From: Corylus avellana
Lineage: Eukaryota; Streptophyta; Magnoliopsida; Fagales; Betulaceae
DNA length: 64,000 nt
Direction of reading: 5' to 3'
Assembly (NCBI RefSeq): GCF_901000735.1
Contig: NC_081542.1
Span: forward strand, 18,615,093 to 18,679,092
This document shows positions 9,963 to 20,214 of the stretch, piece after piece. Numbering within the stretch: position 1 is the stretch's first letter; each line of letters opens with the position of its first letter. The position numbers were made by a program, and so were the translations under genes. The notes below the pieces were generated by a model that did not search any database, had not been told where the DNA came from, and saw only the letters and a list, made by a program, of their open reading frames with translations.

Positions 9963-12830
9963 TCAACTTCTCTCTGACTTAACCTTCCGTAGCAAGCGAA
10001 CAATTTTGACCATAACCAACACAATAATCTTGTCTTTCAAATTATCAAAGCTTCGAAAGTAAGCTTGTCTCCATGATGTTTTGATAATCAATGTGCCACA
10101 AACTCCCCAAAATCCAACAATAAACCCAGTTGTCATGCTAATGTACAAGGAGAATGACTCAATGCCAGCCCTTCCATTTTCATTGGCTCCTCTGTTACTA
10201 CCATTTGGTGTTACTCCAGATTTAATTTCATCCTCTGAACACTTGTTTGAAAGAGGAGGCCCACAGAGTAAAGAGTTCCCTTTATAGATAGAAGAGTCAC
10301 TAAGTGTTTGAAGTTGATTCCCATGTGGAATTTTCCCAGAGAAGTTGTTGAAAGACAAATTCAAGTTACTTAAGAAGGTCAAAGAAGACAAGCTTTCAGG
10401 GATAGGACCATAAAGCTCATTCATTGAGAGATCAAGTGTTTCTAACATGTGTAAATTCCCAATTTTTTTAGGAATTCTTCCAGTGATATAATTCATTGAC
10501 AAATTCAAATTGATCAATCTTAAGAGGCTTGTAATATTAACAGGTATTTCCCCGGATAACTTGTTACTTGAAAGGTCTATAGAATAAACAAGATTAAGGA
10601 CTAGATCATTATACATATATTCTCTCCCTTTAGAAACCAACAACATTTGTTCACCATTATACATTTCTCCATATCCATCATTACTTAGGTTTCCTAAACA
10701 TTGAGGGATGGCTCCCGAAAAATTATTGTGTGCAAGGTCTAGGATTTGAAGATTTGAAAGAAGACATAATTGTTGTGGTATGTCCCCATGAAACAAGTTG
10801 GACCTTAGGCTTAACCTCAATAAATATGGTGAACTTTCACCCATCCATGCAGGAAGTTTTCCAGAGAATTTGTTTTCTCCAAGATCAAGGCTTTTCAAGT
10901 TTCTGTAATTTCTTAAAAAAGAGGGAAGCTCTCCTTCGAGATGATTTTGGGGCAATGATAATACATTTAGTGAACTCATATGTCGCATTGAGTGGGGGAG
11001 TTTCCCGGATAGGGAATTGTTTCCCAAAATAAGGCCATTCAATTCCTTTAGCATTCCTATAGCATGGGGAATTCTACCAGTAATTGAATTTGATGAGAGG
11101 TCCAACCAAGACAACTTGGGCAATAACTCACTTATGTTTTTTGGAAAAGGTCCAAAAAACTTATTATTCCCGAGATATATGACGCTTAGATTACTATGAA
11201 AAAGTGGAAGTGGACCCTCTAAGTTGTTGTAACACAAATCAAAATAAGATGCTAAAGGGTGAAATTGAAAGTATGGTACCTGCCCGTGTAATTTGTTACG
11301 AGATAGACTCCAATGGGTGACATTTGGGCAAGACTTCCAAAGTCCAAGCGGAATGGTGTCGGAAATGCCAGCATTGTTGAGCACAAGAAAATTGAGTTGA
11401 TTTTGGGTTTTTAGCCAAGTTGGAAAGTTTGGGCCGATCTGAACCTTTTTTAAATAAATCATTTTCAGCTTAAAAGGAGGAACCCATTCCTGTTTGACAT
11501 CTAAAACCAATGCTCCTTTTGCATTAACATTCGTAGACAACATAAGAGATTTTAATCGGGTGAGATTTTGAAAATGAGCTTCAGTTAGGACACCTTCCCA
11601 AGAATTCTCATTTAGGCCCAATGAAACAAGCATTGACAATTTCCCGATGCTTTTTGGAATTGTTCCATTCATTTGATTACCAAAGAGGTGAAGTTCCCGC
11701 AATGACGATAAGTTCCCATCTTCAGAGCTATTGTTGGAACATTGAGACAAGCTATCCACAAACTCAGTTATCTCCCCATTTATATTGTTGGAATACAGAT
11801 ATAACGCTTGCAAGTTGCAAAGGTTAGCAAATGAGTTCGGAATCTTTCCAATTAAATTGTTATCACCTAAATTCAAGTCACGCAATTTGGTTAGATGTCC
11901 CAGGCCAACCGGAATAGCACCTCTAAGCAAACTGGACTCAAGTTTGATTGTTGAAAGCCCACTCACATTTGACAACCAGTGAGGTATGAAGGAGTTAAAA
12001 TGGTTGTAAGAGAGATCAAGGACTGAAAGTAGTGTAAAATTGATGGAGGAAACAGAGTGAGGAAGACTAACAAGTCCACAACCAGCTAGGTGTAACTCCC
12101 GTAAGGAAGGAAGCATATTAACTGCATGAAACCAATTTGGTACTTTCTCAAGATTTACAAAATTCATTCCAAGGTACTTAAGAGAAGGAAAACCATCAAC
12201 CCATTCATGACTTCCGACCTCCAATCTCTGAGATGAAAAGTTATAGGAGTTAATGGGAAATGAAAATGAATTGAGGTCTAGATATTGGAGCCTTGAAAGA
12301 TTCCAAAGATGGGGAGGAATAACTCCAACAAACAATGAAAAAGAGAGATTGAGATACATCAAACTTTCAAGGGAACCCAAAACCTTTGGAATATTGATTC
12401 CATCAAAATTATTCAAGCTTAAGTCAAAGTAACTCAAATGCTTTAGATCGAGTAAAGAAGAACTTATCTTTCCCCCAAGGCACGACTTGTTGTAAGCTTC
12501 CATCTCTTCATTTGAAAAATCTAAATCTGGTTCAACATCATAATAATTAAACGGCGAAAATGGGTTTCTGAGGTCAAGCTTGATGACATTTCCTGTGCTA
12601 TTGTCACAGCCAACACCTATCCAGTTGCAGCAATCATCACCAACCCAAGAAAAGAGACGGCCCGACGGATCAGTAAGATTGTCTTTAAAGCGAAGAAGTG
12701 CTTCCCTCTCCACCTCTAAGCATCTTAAATTTGGGCTCTTGGTACATGAAATGGGTTTAATAACTTCAAGGTAGGATGCGGTTCCAAGCAGAGAGAAGAA
12801 AAAAATGGGTATGAGATGAAGAGTCGACAT
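9963..12830 (-). CDS. RLP1: leucine-rich-repeat receptor-like protein, EIX/Cf type
   Basis: Cell-surface receptor without a kinase. In this family the LRR ectodomain senses apoplastic ligands and signals through partner kinases such as SOBIR1; the ligand here is unknown. The frame is open upstream to 12941, but I choose the ATG at 12830 (MSTLHLIP) because RLP3 has the same MSTLHH start and the upstream part overlaps a promoter-like G-box. That gives 955 residues. Order: signal peptide (IPIFFFSLLGTAS), LRRNT_2 cap with paired cysteines (CCNWIGVGC), a long array of plant-type LRRs with LxGxIP cores, an island loop (VSKGREYMYNDL), four final LRRs, and the C-cap NSLLCGPPLSNKC. An acidic/Gly spacer, one membrane span with GFIVGFWGVCG, and a basic 37-residue tail follow. 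No intron and no break. The copy is probably functional. Confidence 0.93.
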   Translation of the reverse strand: MSTLHLIPIFFFSLLGTASYLEVIKPISCTKSPNLRCLEVEREALLRFKDNLTDPSGRLFSWVGDDCCNWIGVGCDNSTGNVIKLDLRNPFSPFNYYDVEPDLDFSNEEMEAYNKSCLGGKISSSLLDLKHLSYFDLSLNNFDGINIPKVLGSLESLMYLNLSFSLFVGVIPPHLWNLSRLQYLDLNSFSFPINSYNFSSQRLEVGSHEWVDGFPSLKYLGMNFVNLEKVPNWFHAVNMLPSLRELHLAGCGLVSLPHSVSSINFTLLSVLDLSYNHFNSFIPHWLSNVSGLSTIKLESSLLRGAIPVGLGHLTKLRDLNLGDNNLIGKIPNSFANLCNLQALYLYSNNINGEITEFVDSLSQCSNNSSEDGNLSSLRELHLFGNQMNGTIPKSIGKLSMLVSLGLNENSWEGVLTEAHFQNLTRLKSLMLSTNVNAKGALVLDVKQEWVPPFKLKMIYLKKVQIGPNFPTWLKTQNQLNFLVLNNAGISDTIPLGLWKSCPNVTHWSLSRNKLHGQVPYFQFHPLASYFDLCYNNLEGPLPLFHSNLSVIYLGNNKFFGPFPKNISELLPKLSWLDLSSNSITGRIPHAIGMLKELNGLILGNNSLSGKLPHSMRHMSSLNVLSLPQNHLEGELPSFLRNYRNLKSLDLGENKFSGKLPAWMGESSPYLLRLSLRSNLFHGDIPQQLCLLSNLQILDLAHNNFSGAIPQCLGNLSNDGYGEMYNGEQMLLVSKGREYMYNDLVLNLVYSIDLSSNKLSGEIPVNITSLLRLINLNLSMNYITGRIPKKIGNLHMLETLDLSMNELYGPIPESLSSLTFLSNLNLSFNNFSGKIPHGNQLQTLSDSSIYKGNSLLCGPPLSNKCSEDEIKSGVTPNGSNRGANENGRAGIESFSLYISMTTGFIVGFWGVCGTLIIKTSWRQAYFRSFDNLKDKIIVLVMVKIVRLLRKVKSERS

Positions 12831-12892
12831 AAAGCTAACCATATATTCTGCCACTGAAATGCTTGTGAGGCCCAAGACATGCATGAGGGAGT

Positions 12893-12939
12893 TCCAGTAT
12901 TTATTCTTGGCGATGAGAGAGGACACACTTACACGTGGC
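12893..12939 (-). promoter_or_regulatory. RLP1 core promoter: G-box/ABRE-like site and TATA-like box
   Basis: ACACGTGGC lies at 12931-12939 (plus-strand letters), and an AATAAATA stretch at about 12897-12904 on the gene strand. The same G-box in the same context (cacgtggcacaaatatatg) lies upstream of RLP3. Its conservation suggests control by bZIP or bHLH factors, but this is inference only. Confidence 0.45.
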
Positions 12940-12941
12940 AC

Positions 12942-15530
12942 AAATATATGGAGTAGTTTTTTATTTAAAGTTAAACCACAACGTCGTGTAAAATATATGA
13001 GGATAATTGGTTCGGAAAGCTAAGCAAGTACAGCTATTTTTTATTTTTTTATTTTTTATAGGAATCGAGCGATTTTTTAATTTTTTGAAAGGAATCGAGC
13101 TAATTAATAGTCCTATTAAACGACTATACAAATTGGTTTATCATCTCTAATTTCAAAAATAAATTGTACCATGAATTTATATATAAAGCCAAATTAATCT
13201 CAAATTACCTATTAAATGTTGCTTATTTTTATTAAAATGAACTCAGTATAAATAATATATACATATATAAGTGTCTACTTAGACTTTTGTTTTAAAAAAA
13301 TTTAGATATATGTGATGTTACCAATTAAATGGCCAAGTTTCTAGTAGGGGTTCAGATAGGTTTGCCTTAATCTCTAGCATTTTTTCTTCTAAAACCATCT
13401 TGCACAGCCCCTTAAGAGGACGGGGCCACTTGTTTGACCCATTTCCTACCCTTTGTTTATATTTTTGCACTATTATTTTTGTTTTGCGTCTATTGTTGGG
13501 GAGGCCACCCCATTTTCGTTTTAAGATTGTCTGCTCATTCTTCCTTTCAGATCAGGAGTAAAAAGGATCCTTCCATGTAACCCTTTTCCTTATTCAATTA
13601 GAAGAAAAAAAAAAAATGGTCGAGTTTCATGTTATAAGATAAAATTATATCTGAACAAGTTAAGTCAATAATTCAAGATAAATATATTTTATTTTATCTC
13701 ATCTTACAAATTAACCATTAGATTTGTAGACTTATATGGATCTCACACAAATTCATTGGTAGACACTACAAATCTAATAATTAATCTATTAAATTTATAG
13801 GAGAATATGAAAAAAAAATATGAACAAATTATTGACACCAATCATCTCTCATAATTCAAAGAGGCATGATTATATTTTATTTAAAGTTGTGATAATGAAA
13901 CGCACTTTCAATAATATCCACTTTTTTTTTACTAAGAATAAATCCAAGAAATAAAAGAGTTTGGAAGTCTATCTCAATATACAGGAAAAAAATTCACTTA
14001 AGTCTCAAATTACTACCCAATTGATAATATTCTCCTAAACTTTTAATTGTGACAATGTTTCCTCAAAACTACCAAATATAGCTAATGTTTCTCAGACGAA
14101 ACTACTCTTAATAAAATTAAAAACAAAAATACTAAAAATTCTAGAAATACCTTAAACTTTAAAAAAAAAAAAAAAAAAAAAAAAACCCAATGGTTGGCCA
14201 ATTTTATTTTTTATTTTTTAATTCCTTTTTATAATAAAGAATAAAAAAATTTCCTTTATATACACGTACGAAGACTAGAGTCTTCACGCGGATTGCTTAA
14301 ATTCCACGTGGGTCTCATGATGTCTGTTGCGGTGTATTCCGTGCACAACGATGTCAATGATTTACAACTAATTCAAGGTCGTCACTTGTGTTTTATTAAT
14401 GTCCTATTAAGAATGATATGACTATTAAAATTGTTATTGAGCTTGTGATTGATAATTATTTAATTTTAATCAAAGAATAATTTTAATAGCCACATTATTT
14501 TTAATAAGATATAAGACCACCTAGAATAATCTTGATTTACAACTCCATTATTCAATAAAGCATACATTGGCATAACATGATGTCGGTTTAAGCCTACTTT
14601 TTTGACTGAACAACTCCATCCACACACTCTCATCCATGCCTTTCATTCGCTTGCATAAAGACTTTTTGACTAAGAATTATTCCAAAACAAAGTGATAAGA
14701 CCATTGAAAAATAGATATAAAGATGTCACATTCCAGTCCACTTTAGTCGTTAAAGTTTGTGTGAATGCAAGACACGATGGACCTGAAGAAATAAAAGATG
14801 GGGAAGATTGTAAAAACATTCTTGGTTGGTGTAAAATACGAGTAATCTTATAAGTCATCTTAAAGTCTTTTTAAAGTTATTCAAAATATAATACGACTTT
14901 TAAAATTACTGTTAAATTTGATATGTGATTTATTGAATTTCTATTTCTCATTAACAATAAAATGGTCTTCGAATAGAAGAGTAGTGGCAGAGACCATCTT
15001 TTTATCCTCCTAAAGCTGATGTAACTTTTAAAATCATCACTAAATTTTAAATTACTCATACTTGAATTTTGATCCAATGGTGATTTTGAAAGCCACATCA
15101 ACTTTAGGAGGATAAAAGATGGTCTCTAACATTACTCTAAATAGAAATACAAGTAGATAACACCTACAATTCAAATATTCATGTTTAAATAAACTCTAAT
15201 CTTAATAACCTTATCATAATATATTAAATAATCTAATCTTAGTTGTAATAGAATTCCAACTCAAATATTACCGACCGTTGTAGTGATCATGTGATACCAC
15301 CAATTTGAAGTCTCTCATCTCAAGCAATGATTTCAATGACAGTTTCTATTTTGAAATCACCCGGCCAGTTCGAAATTCATTCAAGCTCACGCCCAAATAA
15401 CTTGACTAGCATATCACTTAATTTATTAAAGAGTCAAATATTTTGCACTCATGTTAAGGATATAATTTTTTTTTTATTAATGGAGAATTGATTTGTAATT
15501 AACTACCCTTGATTCGATGGATTTGTTTTG
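12942..15530. other. RLP1 upstream intergenic region built from old repeats
   Basis: 12960-13200 resembles RLP3 upstream DNA. 13620-13690 resembles 7800-7870. 13990-14170 is a decayed end of the foldback family ('attactacccaattgataat'). 14270-14380 is a third copy of the 'cttcacgcggatt' block. 14990-15120 holds an inverted pair ('accatctttttatcctcctaaagctgatgt' type arms, facing each other about 110 bp apart). No gene is supported. Confidence 0.55.
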
Positions 15531-15540
15531 CATTTTTTTT

Positions 15541-15645
15541 GACATGTTCACACAAGGAAAGAGGGAGGGGGGATTCGAATTAGTGACCTCCGCTTCATTA
15601 GGTGCAGTTCACAGCCGATTGAGCAACCCCTTGGAGACATGTACT
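15541..15645 (-). mobile_element. tRNA-derived SINE, minus strand
   Basis: The reverse complement carries a box A-like stretch (gctcaatcggctgtgaactgc) and a box B-like stretch (ggtcactaattcgaatcc). Its 3' end is 'ccttgtgtgaacatgtc', the same family end as at 4911. Target-site duplications were not clear. Confidence 0.72.
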
Positions 15646-16172
15646 CAAAATCATATATATAAAGTAAAATGTAGCTACTAAGCCTTTAACATATGGATAT
15701 TGGCCCCAAGTCGAACCACCTAAAATATCTACGTTTACTGTATTTTCTTTATCTCTTTTTATTTAATTATTAGTTTCTATAACTCAAAATTAATGCATTT
15801 AATTATGTTAATGATGGCATCTTTAGAAAATTGAATAATGAGAACAAACAATGAAAGAAATATCATTGGAAGAAGAATCACATTTCAAACATAACATTAT
15901 ATTCAGCATTGAATGAGATGCAATAATGCCACAAATTTTCAAAACAAATTTTATGGGTTATCGAAAGTCACCAAAGAGAGATAAAAATAACAGGAAGCGT
16001 CAAAGTGAAGTCATCGTCGACATGGACGCCCTCTCCTTCAGGCCTTGGTGGAAAATTCAGTTGGTGCGCGAAGACGAAAGACCACGAGAAATAAAACAAG
16101 TCCTTCCTATATTGGGTATGGAAGTTTTTCTTGCTGCAAAGAATCCACACATCGAGTCTTCTGCGTGCAAAT
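15646..16172. other. Intergenic, unassigned minus-strand reading frame
   Basis: 15968-16282 is open on the minus strand (104 codons) and 15926-16210 on the plus strand (94 codons). Neither resembles a family I recognise. The segment abuts and enters the inverted-duplication arm at 16173. It could be an exon of a gene outside the matched region, but I cannot support that. Confidence 0.3.
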
Positions 16173-17171
16173 TGGAATTGCCGGTGAAGACGTTCCATGA
16201 GGACCCGTAATTTTTGCAAGTTATAATCAATGGAGAAATGATTCACGTCAATATTCTCTCTATTTTTATTTTTTTTTTTCATTTATTCCAACAAATTCAA
16301 TAAATTAATTATTAGATTTGTGAACTTATGTGAAACTAACACAAATTCAATAGTAAATTCATCAATTTATTATGAAGATGGTTAACAAATTATTGAAAAA
16401 ATAAATGAATTCTAATCAATACAAATTAAGTCCTCTTTGGAAGCCTAAAGACCATCAATACACAACATCCTAGTCAGGTGGTAGATGATAGATAACCTTA
16501 AACATTAATGCTTGATTCCCTTGTAATATCAGAAAGTTCAATAATTGGTATTGATATTACTTATTAGAGAAATGCTAAAAATTATTGTTCATTCTATCTT
16601 TCATCTTTCTCCGTGAAGTGGATGGGTGAATTACAAATTTAATGATGAATTTACAAAAATGATCGTTAAGAGATAATTGAAAGAATAATGCGTAAACCCA
16701 ATTCTATGAATTCACAGTATGGCAAAATGACAAATTGATGAAGCCCAAGCCAAATATGGCAAAATCCGAAAGCTTCTAGCTAGCTTGCAGATTTGAAGGT
16801 GGGCAACGTGAGCAAACAAGAAAATTTTAGAGAAAAATGCACACCTATTTTAAGGGTTAGTCTTTTCTTCTGAGGATTGAGCATTTTTTCATGGGCCATA
16901 GAGAGAAAGAATAGCTAGGTTGCAGCCAGGTTTACAGGTCTAAGCCTGGTGGCTCCATTATATGACCGAGCAGTGAGAGAGAGAGAGCAGTAAGAGTGAG
17001 GTGGCCGGCGGGGAAGAAGGTGGTGGCGCGCAATAAAGAAATAAATGCCTTGTACAATTTTTCAAACAAGTATACTTCACGTCACTTCTAGTAATGTCTT
17101 GTTTTTTAGTTAACCTCACTTACGTTGTGTAAACGACTTTGTTTTTGATAGATTTTAATACCAATGACTTT

Positions 17172-17454
17172 TGTTAAATTAATGATTAAATGATTAAATT
17201 TACCTCTTCCTATAAGTTTAAGCTTTTAGAATAACTGGAAATTTAACATGGTATCAAAATCAAAAGGTCCTGGATTGAACCTTGACTCAATCAATTCACC
17301 ACCCATTTAAATTAAATATTCCACATGTTGGGCCTCATCTATTAAAAAGGGGGTTTGCACTCACACGTGAAGTGAATTGTTAAATTAATAATTAAGTGAT
17401 TAAATTTACCTATTTTTATGAGCTTAAAGTTTTAGGATAACTGATAATTTAACA
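17172..17454 (+). mobile_element. TRIM: terminal-repeat retrotransposon in miniature, 283 bp
   Basis: Two 77-bp direct repeats (17172-17248 and 17378-17454) each begin TGTTAAATT and end ATTTAACA, with TG..CA ends. Directly after the first repeat comes TGGTATCAAAATC, close to the tRNA-Met primer site TGGTATCAGAGC. A purine run (AAAAAGGGGG) lies at 17344-17353, about 25 bp from the second repeat instead of adjoining it. The interior is 129 bp and non-coding. The same element is in the other arm (62662-62944). No 5-bp target duplication was found. Confidence 0.72.
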
Positions 17455-17510
17455 CTAAACACAAATAAATTTACGTCATTTTTTTTTTTAAAGAACAAGT
17501 TTAATGGAGA

Positions 17511-17665
17511 AGGATTGTATCCATTTCAAAGGAAATGGAGAGGAGCCCATCTTTTATTTTGCAAGGGTGGAATTATTATTTTTTTTAAAAAAATGACAAT
17601 TCTATTCTTGTGAAATAAGGAAAAGGTTCCTCTCTATTTCCTTTGAAATGTAGAGGATTGTGTCC
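17511..17665. mobile_element. Foldback MITE
   Basis: About 45-bp inverted ends read GGATTGTATCC then CATTTCAAAGGAAATGGAGAGGA, facing the reverse complement of GGACACAATCC then CATTTCAAAGGAAATAGAGAGGA. A T/A-rich loop lies between. The mirror copy is at about 62452-62610. A short related palindrome lies at 29514-29539. It is non-coding, and the family is not assigned. Confidence 0.6.
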
Positions 17666-17751
17666 GAATTTAATAACATTTTTCTCTAACCCACGTAAAT
17701 TTTGATGTTTGTTACCAATAAACAAAGTTATCTATAAGTCTCTAAGGAGAC

Positions 17752-17850
17752 TAAGGAGTAATTTAATCAGTTGGAGATCACATCTCATGAAGAGAATGTC
17801 GTTAGATCAAAGCTCCTTTTTTCTTTTCATTTTCTTGTGTGAACATGTCA
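17752..17850 (+). mobile_element. Decayed tRNA-derived SINE
   Basis: Box A-like 'taatttaatcagttggagatca', a degraded box B, the family end 'cttgtgtgaacatgtc' and an A tail. The copy in the other arm (about 62275-62385) retains a better box B (gaacgaatc on its strand), so decay continued after the arms separated. Confidence 0.6.
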
Positions 17851-17935
17851 AAAAAAAAAATTATTTATAAAAATAAAAAACTACCAAAAAAAAAAAAAAA
17901 ACCCGACATTAATAGTCCGTTTTCCTGTCATTAAA

Positions 17936-19249
17936 GAAATTTGCTCTTAAAAGCACTAATTCTTTGCACCCTTTATTTTTTTATTTTTTTATTTTTTTTC
18001 AATAATAGGACAATAGTAACAGGAAGTTAGAGACAAATACAAATGAAATTGGATGGGCTCCCCAACAACAAGACACAAACAAAAAAGACAATACATATAT
18101 GGTAATGGAAACAAATGGTAGGCAATAGAAAAAAAAAAAAAAAAAAAAAAGAATCGAGGCTTCTCTAAGGACCGCACGAAATGATACGGTTAAAGAGAAA
18201 ATTGGTAACTATGTTTTGCAAATTTTCACATGTCACCATGGAGGTTTCGTCTCTATAAATAAAAGATGGGATCGCTTCAAGGCCCGTAGAAGGGACAACT
18301 GAAAGCCCATGGTTCGCCACGCGAACCATACTACGCTAAACCTCTTAATGTACATTCATGCCAAGCATTGAGGTCGCCTAGCCCAACCTAGTTCGTATTA
18401 GTGAGCCACCCCTTAAATACGAGAAGCCTCGAGGCGAGCCATGCTCTTCCCACCAAATCTCTGATCTAGACAGCGGTAATGATCATATTCAATCGGCACA
18501 TCCCATCTGCTGAGGGAGAGCTTTTGCTTTGTACTAATCTTTGTCATTTAGCTGTCTCGTGTGTTGTTAGCCCAAATCCCTCTTTGATTGAAAACTGTGT
18601 TAAAATGTACTATAGAAAGGCAAAAATGCTTTGTTAGAAGCTCTATGCTGTAAAGGTAATCACCACTGCTAAGTAGTTGTTGAGTTGTTGCAGGGGAGCA
18701 TTGCCAAGAATCTAGTGATCTGTCCAAGAGAAAAACACACCAATTACAAAAGTCTCCACTCTCAAATAAAATAATTAAAAAAAAAAATAGCTGGGAGACG
18801 CCGAGACGGTACCCAAAAAAAAAAAGGCAGCGACGCACGACAAGAGCTTCGGAAAAACATCAGTTAAACAACATAAATAGAAGAACACCAAAAAATCCTT
18901 GACCCATTTACTCCGTTGTGTGCGCATACATCCTCTAAGCCAAAAAATCTCAATGTATTCTGCATAAAACCCATTACTTTGCCCGCCATACTCTCCTCGA
19001 AATCCCAGTCCAAGCCATCCAGATTGGTTGCGCTTTGCGCTTCCCATACCGCAAGACATTTCAATGCCGAACTGAAGGATTGTGGGGTGGAGGAGTTCCA
19101 ACTCCGAGTGAAGACTTTGTTGAGAATTCACAAAATCGATGAAATGTGGAAGTGAGGAGCCCCAGTTTTCCGGCCAATGTTTTCCCAGCGGCCAAGTTGA
19201 TTTAATGAGTGACCAAGCGTTCTTTCTCTTGGCGTTCATTGCTTGCACG
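17936..19249 (+). pseudogene. Dead exon-1 copy of the plastid membrane-protein gene, split by a retroposon (left arm)
   Basis: 17936-17971 and 18896-19249 together match exon 1 of the intact gene at 24779-25159 (ALISTNSLHP..., then SSKPKNLNVFCIKPITLPAI and SKPSRLVALCASH). A 924-bp insertion (17972-18895) splits it, and the start-codon region is replaced by other DNA. Frameshifts after 19060 break the second half. Intron-1 sequence follows to about 19570 with an internal deletion. No later exon is present, so it cannot be a gene. Confidence 0.8.
17972..18895 (-). mobile_element. Non-coding retroposon inserted in the dead exon
   Basis: Read on the minus strand it ends in a poly(A)-like run (17972-18000) after 'attgtcctattattg'. 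It is bounded by near-repeats of the target, TCTTTGCACCC (17961-17971) and TCCTTGACCCA (18896-18906); the intact gene has one TCCTTGCACCC here. A 3' A tail plus target duplication points to target-primed reverse transcription. The body has no convincing protein; it may be a processed transcript or a SINE/LINE fragment. The same insertion is in the right arm. Confidence 0.6.
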
Positions 19250-19562
19250 GTATGAGGAAATGTTGGTTTTTCTTTTTTCTTTTTACTGTAATTGTGCTGT
19301 TGTTCAAGCTCCAAGAATTCATAACCTCATCCTCCACCTTACTACACTACACTTTTCTTTTGAATGGAAACTATTTTGAATTCTTGACTGACCAAAGGAA
19401 ATTTTGTAATGGTTCATCGAAAATTAGACAGTAATATGAAATGACTCTCGTTGTGAAAATCAGAAGAATATGCAATTTGTTCCCTGCTAATCAATTGATA
19501 CTTGCATATGTCAGAAGAATTAGATATGATTTGAGTAAACTCTGGTTTAAACTTGTGGTAGT

Positions 19563-19770
19563 CATTATTGGGCATTTGGATGGGGGTAATCTTTTAAGAT
19601 TTATGGGAGTTCTAAAAGATTACCCCATTTGATTGCAGTTTAGTGGAGGGAATGTAGATTCCCTCCCAACCCTATGTGGGAATGTGGATTCTCTTCTAGA
19701 GAGGTAGGAATCCACATTCCCTTACCTTGGGAATGTTTACTTTTTTGTTAAATATTTGACAATAATGTCT
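19563..19770. repeat. Palindromic MITE-like sequence
   Basis: 'ggggtaatctttt' and 'aaaagattacccc' face each other, and 'gtgggaatgtggattc' faces 'gaatccacattccctta'. The nested short inverted repeats suggest one or two small MITEs. No clear target-site duplication was found. Confidence 0.45.
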
Positions 19771-20214
19771 AATTTGAACTCTCTTGTACACTTAAGTGGA
19801 CCCAGTCGCTAAATATTGCCAGTTGACCTGAAACTGTATTCAGATCCCTCAAACAAAACCAAATAATAATAATAATAAGATGACACAAAAGAGCAAGAAT
19901 AGGAGATCTGACTTTAGGGCCAATAAACCTGGCCCTCTCGGATTAGGGGTGTTTTCTTTTATTCTATATATATATCCTTTAGATGTTTTCTTTTATTCTA
20001 GTTTATAAAGTAAGGATGGTGTAGGAAATTCATAATTGTGTCTATGGGATATCCCAGAGGGGAAAAGGACTAACAAAATGGGATTGACAGAATATACTAT
20101 ATATATCCTCTGCAAATCCTCTGCATGGGAAGATTGCAGATACGGCAACAGAAAAACTTATAATATTACATAATGATGCATATTAGTTAAAGAAAGCTCA
20201 ATTGTCCATTTGCC

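Larger units (their letters stand above)
16173..19366 (+). repeat. Left arm of a large inverted duplication
   Basis: This arm matches the reverse complement of 60645-64000 throughout, including the same nested TRIM, foldback MITE, SINE, retroposon and dead exon. The outer end is limited by the window edge (64000 pairs with 16173), so the true arm is at least 3.2 kb. The inner end at 19366 pairs with 60645, directly next to the end of an LTR at 60644. The right arm has an extra SINE (61190-61290) missing here. Confidence 0.85.

Noticed and set aside
12831..12941. Upstream start for RLP1 giving 992 residues
   Set aside because: The extension overlaps the conserved G-box and puts 37 non-hydrophobic residues before the signal peptide. 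RLP3 supports the inner Met.
10081..13000. Plus-strand ORFs of 60-100 codons over RLP1, and the same over RLP3
   Set aside because: They are shadows of the LRR genes, follow the LRR period, and have no family match.
15926..16282. Opposite-strand ORFs at the inverted-arm edge
   Set aside because: Neither resembles a known protein. One may be an exon of an unseen gene but nothing supports it.
18548..18838. Minus-strand ORF of 96 codons in the retroposon
   Set aside because: Low-complexity start, no family match, and broken in the mirror copy, so it is treated as non-coding.
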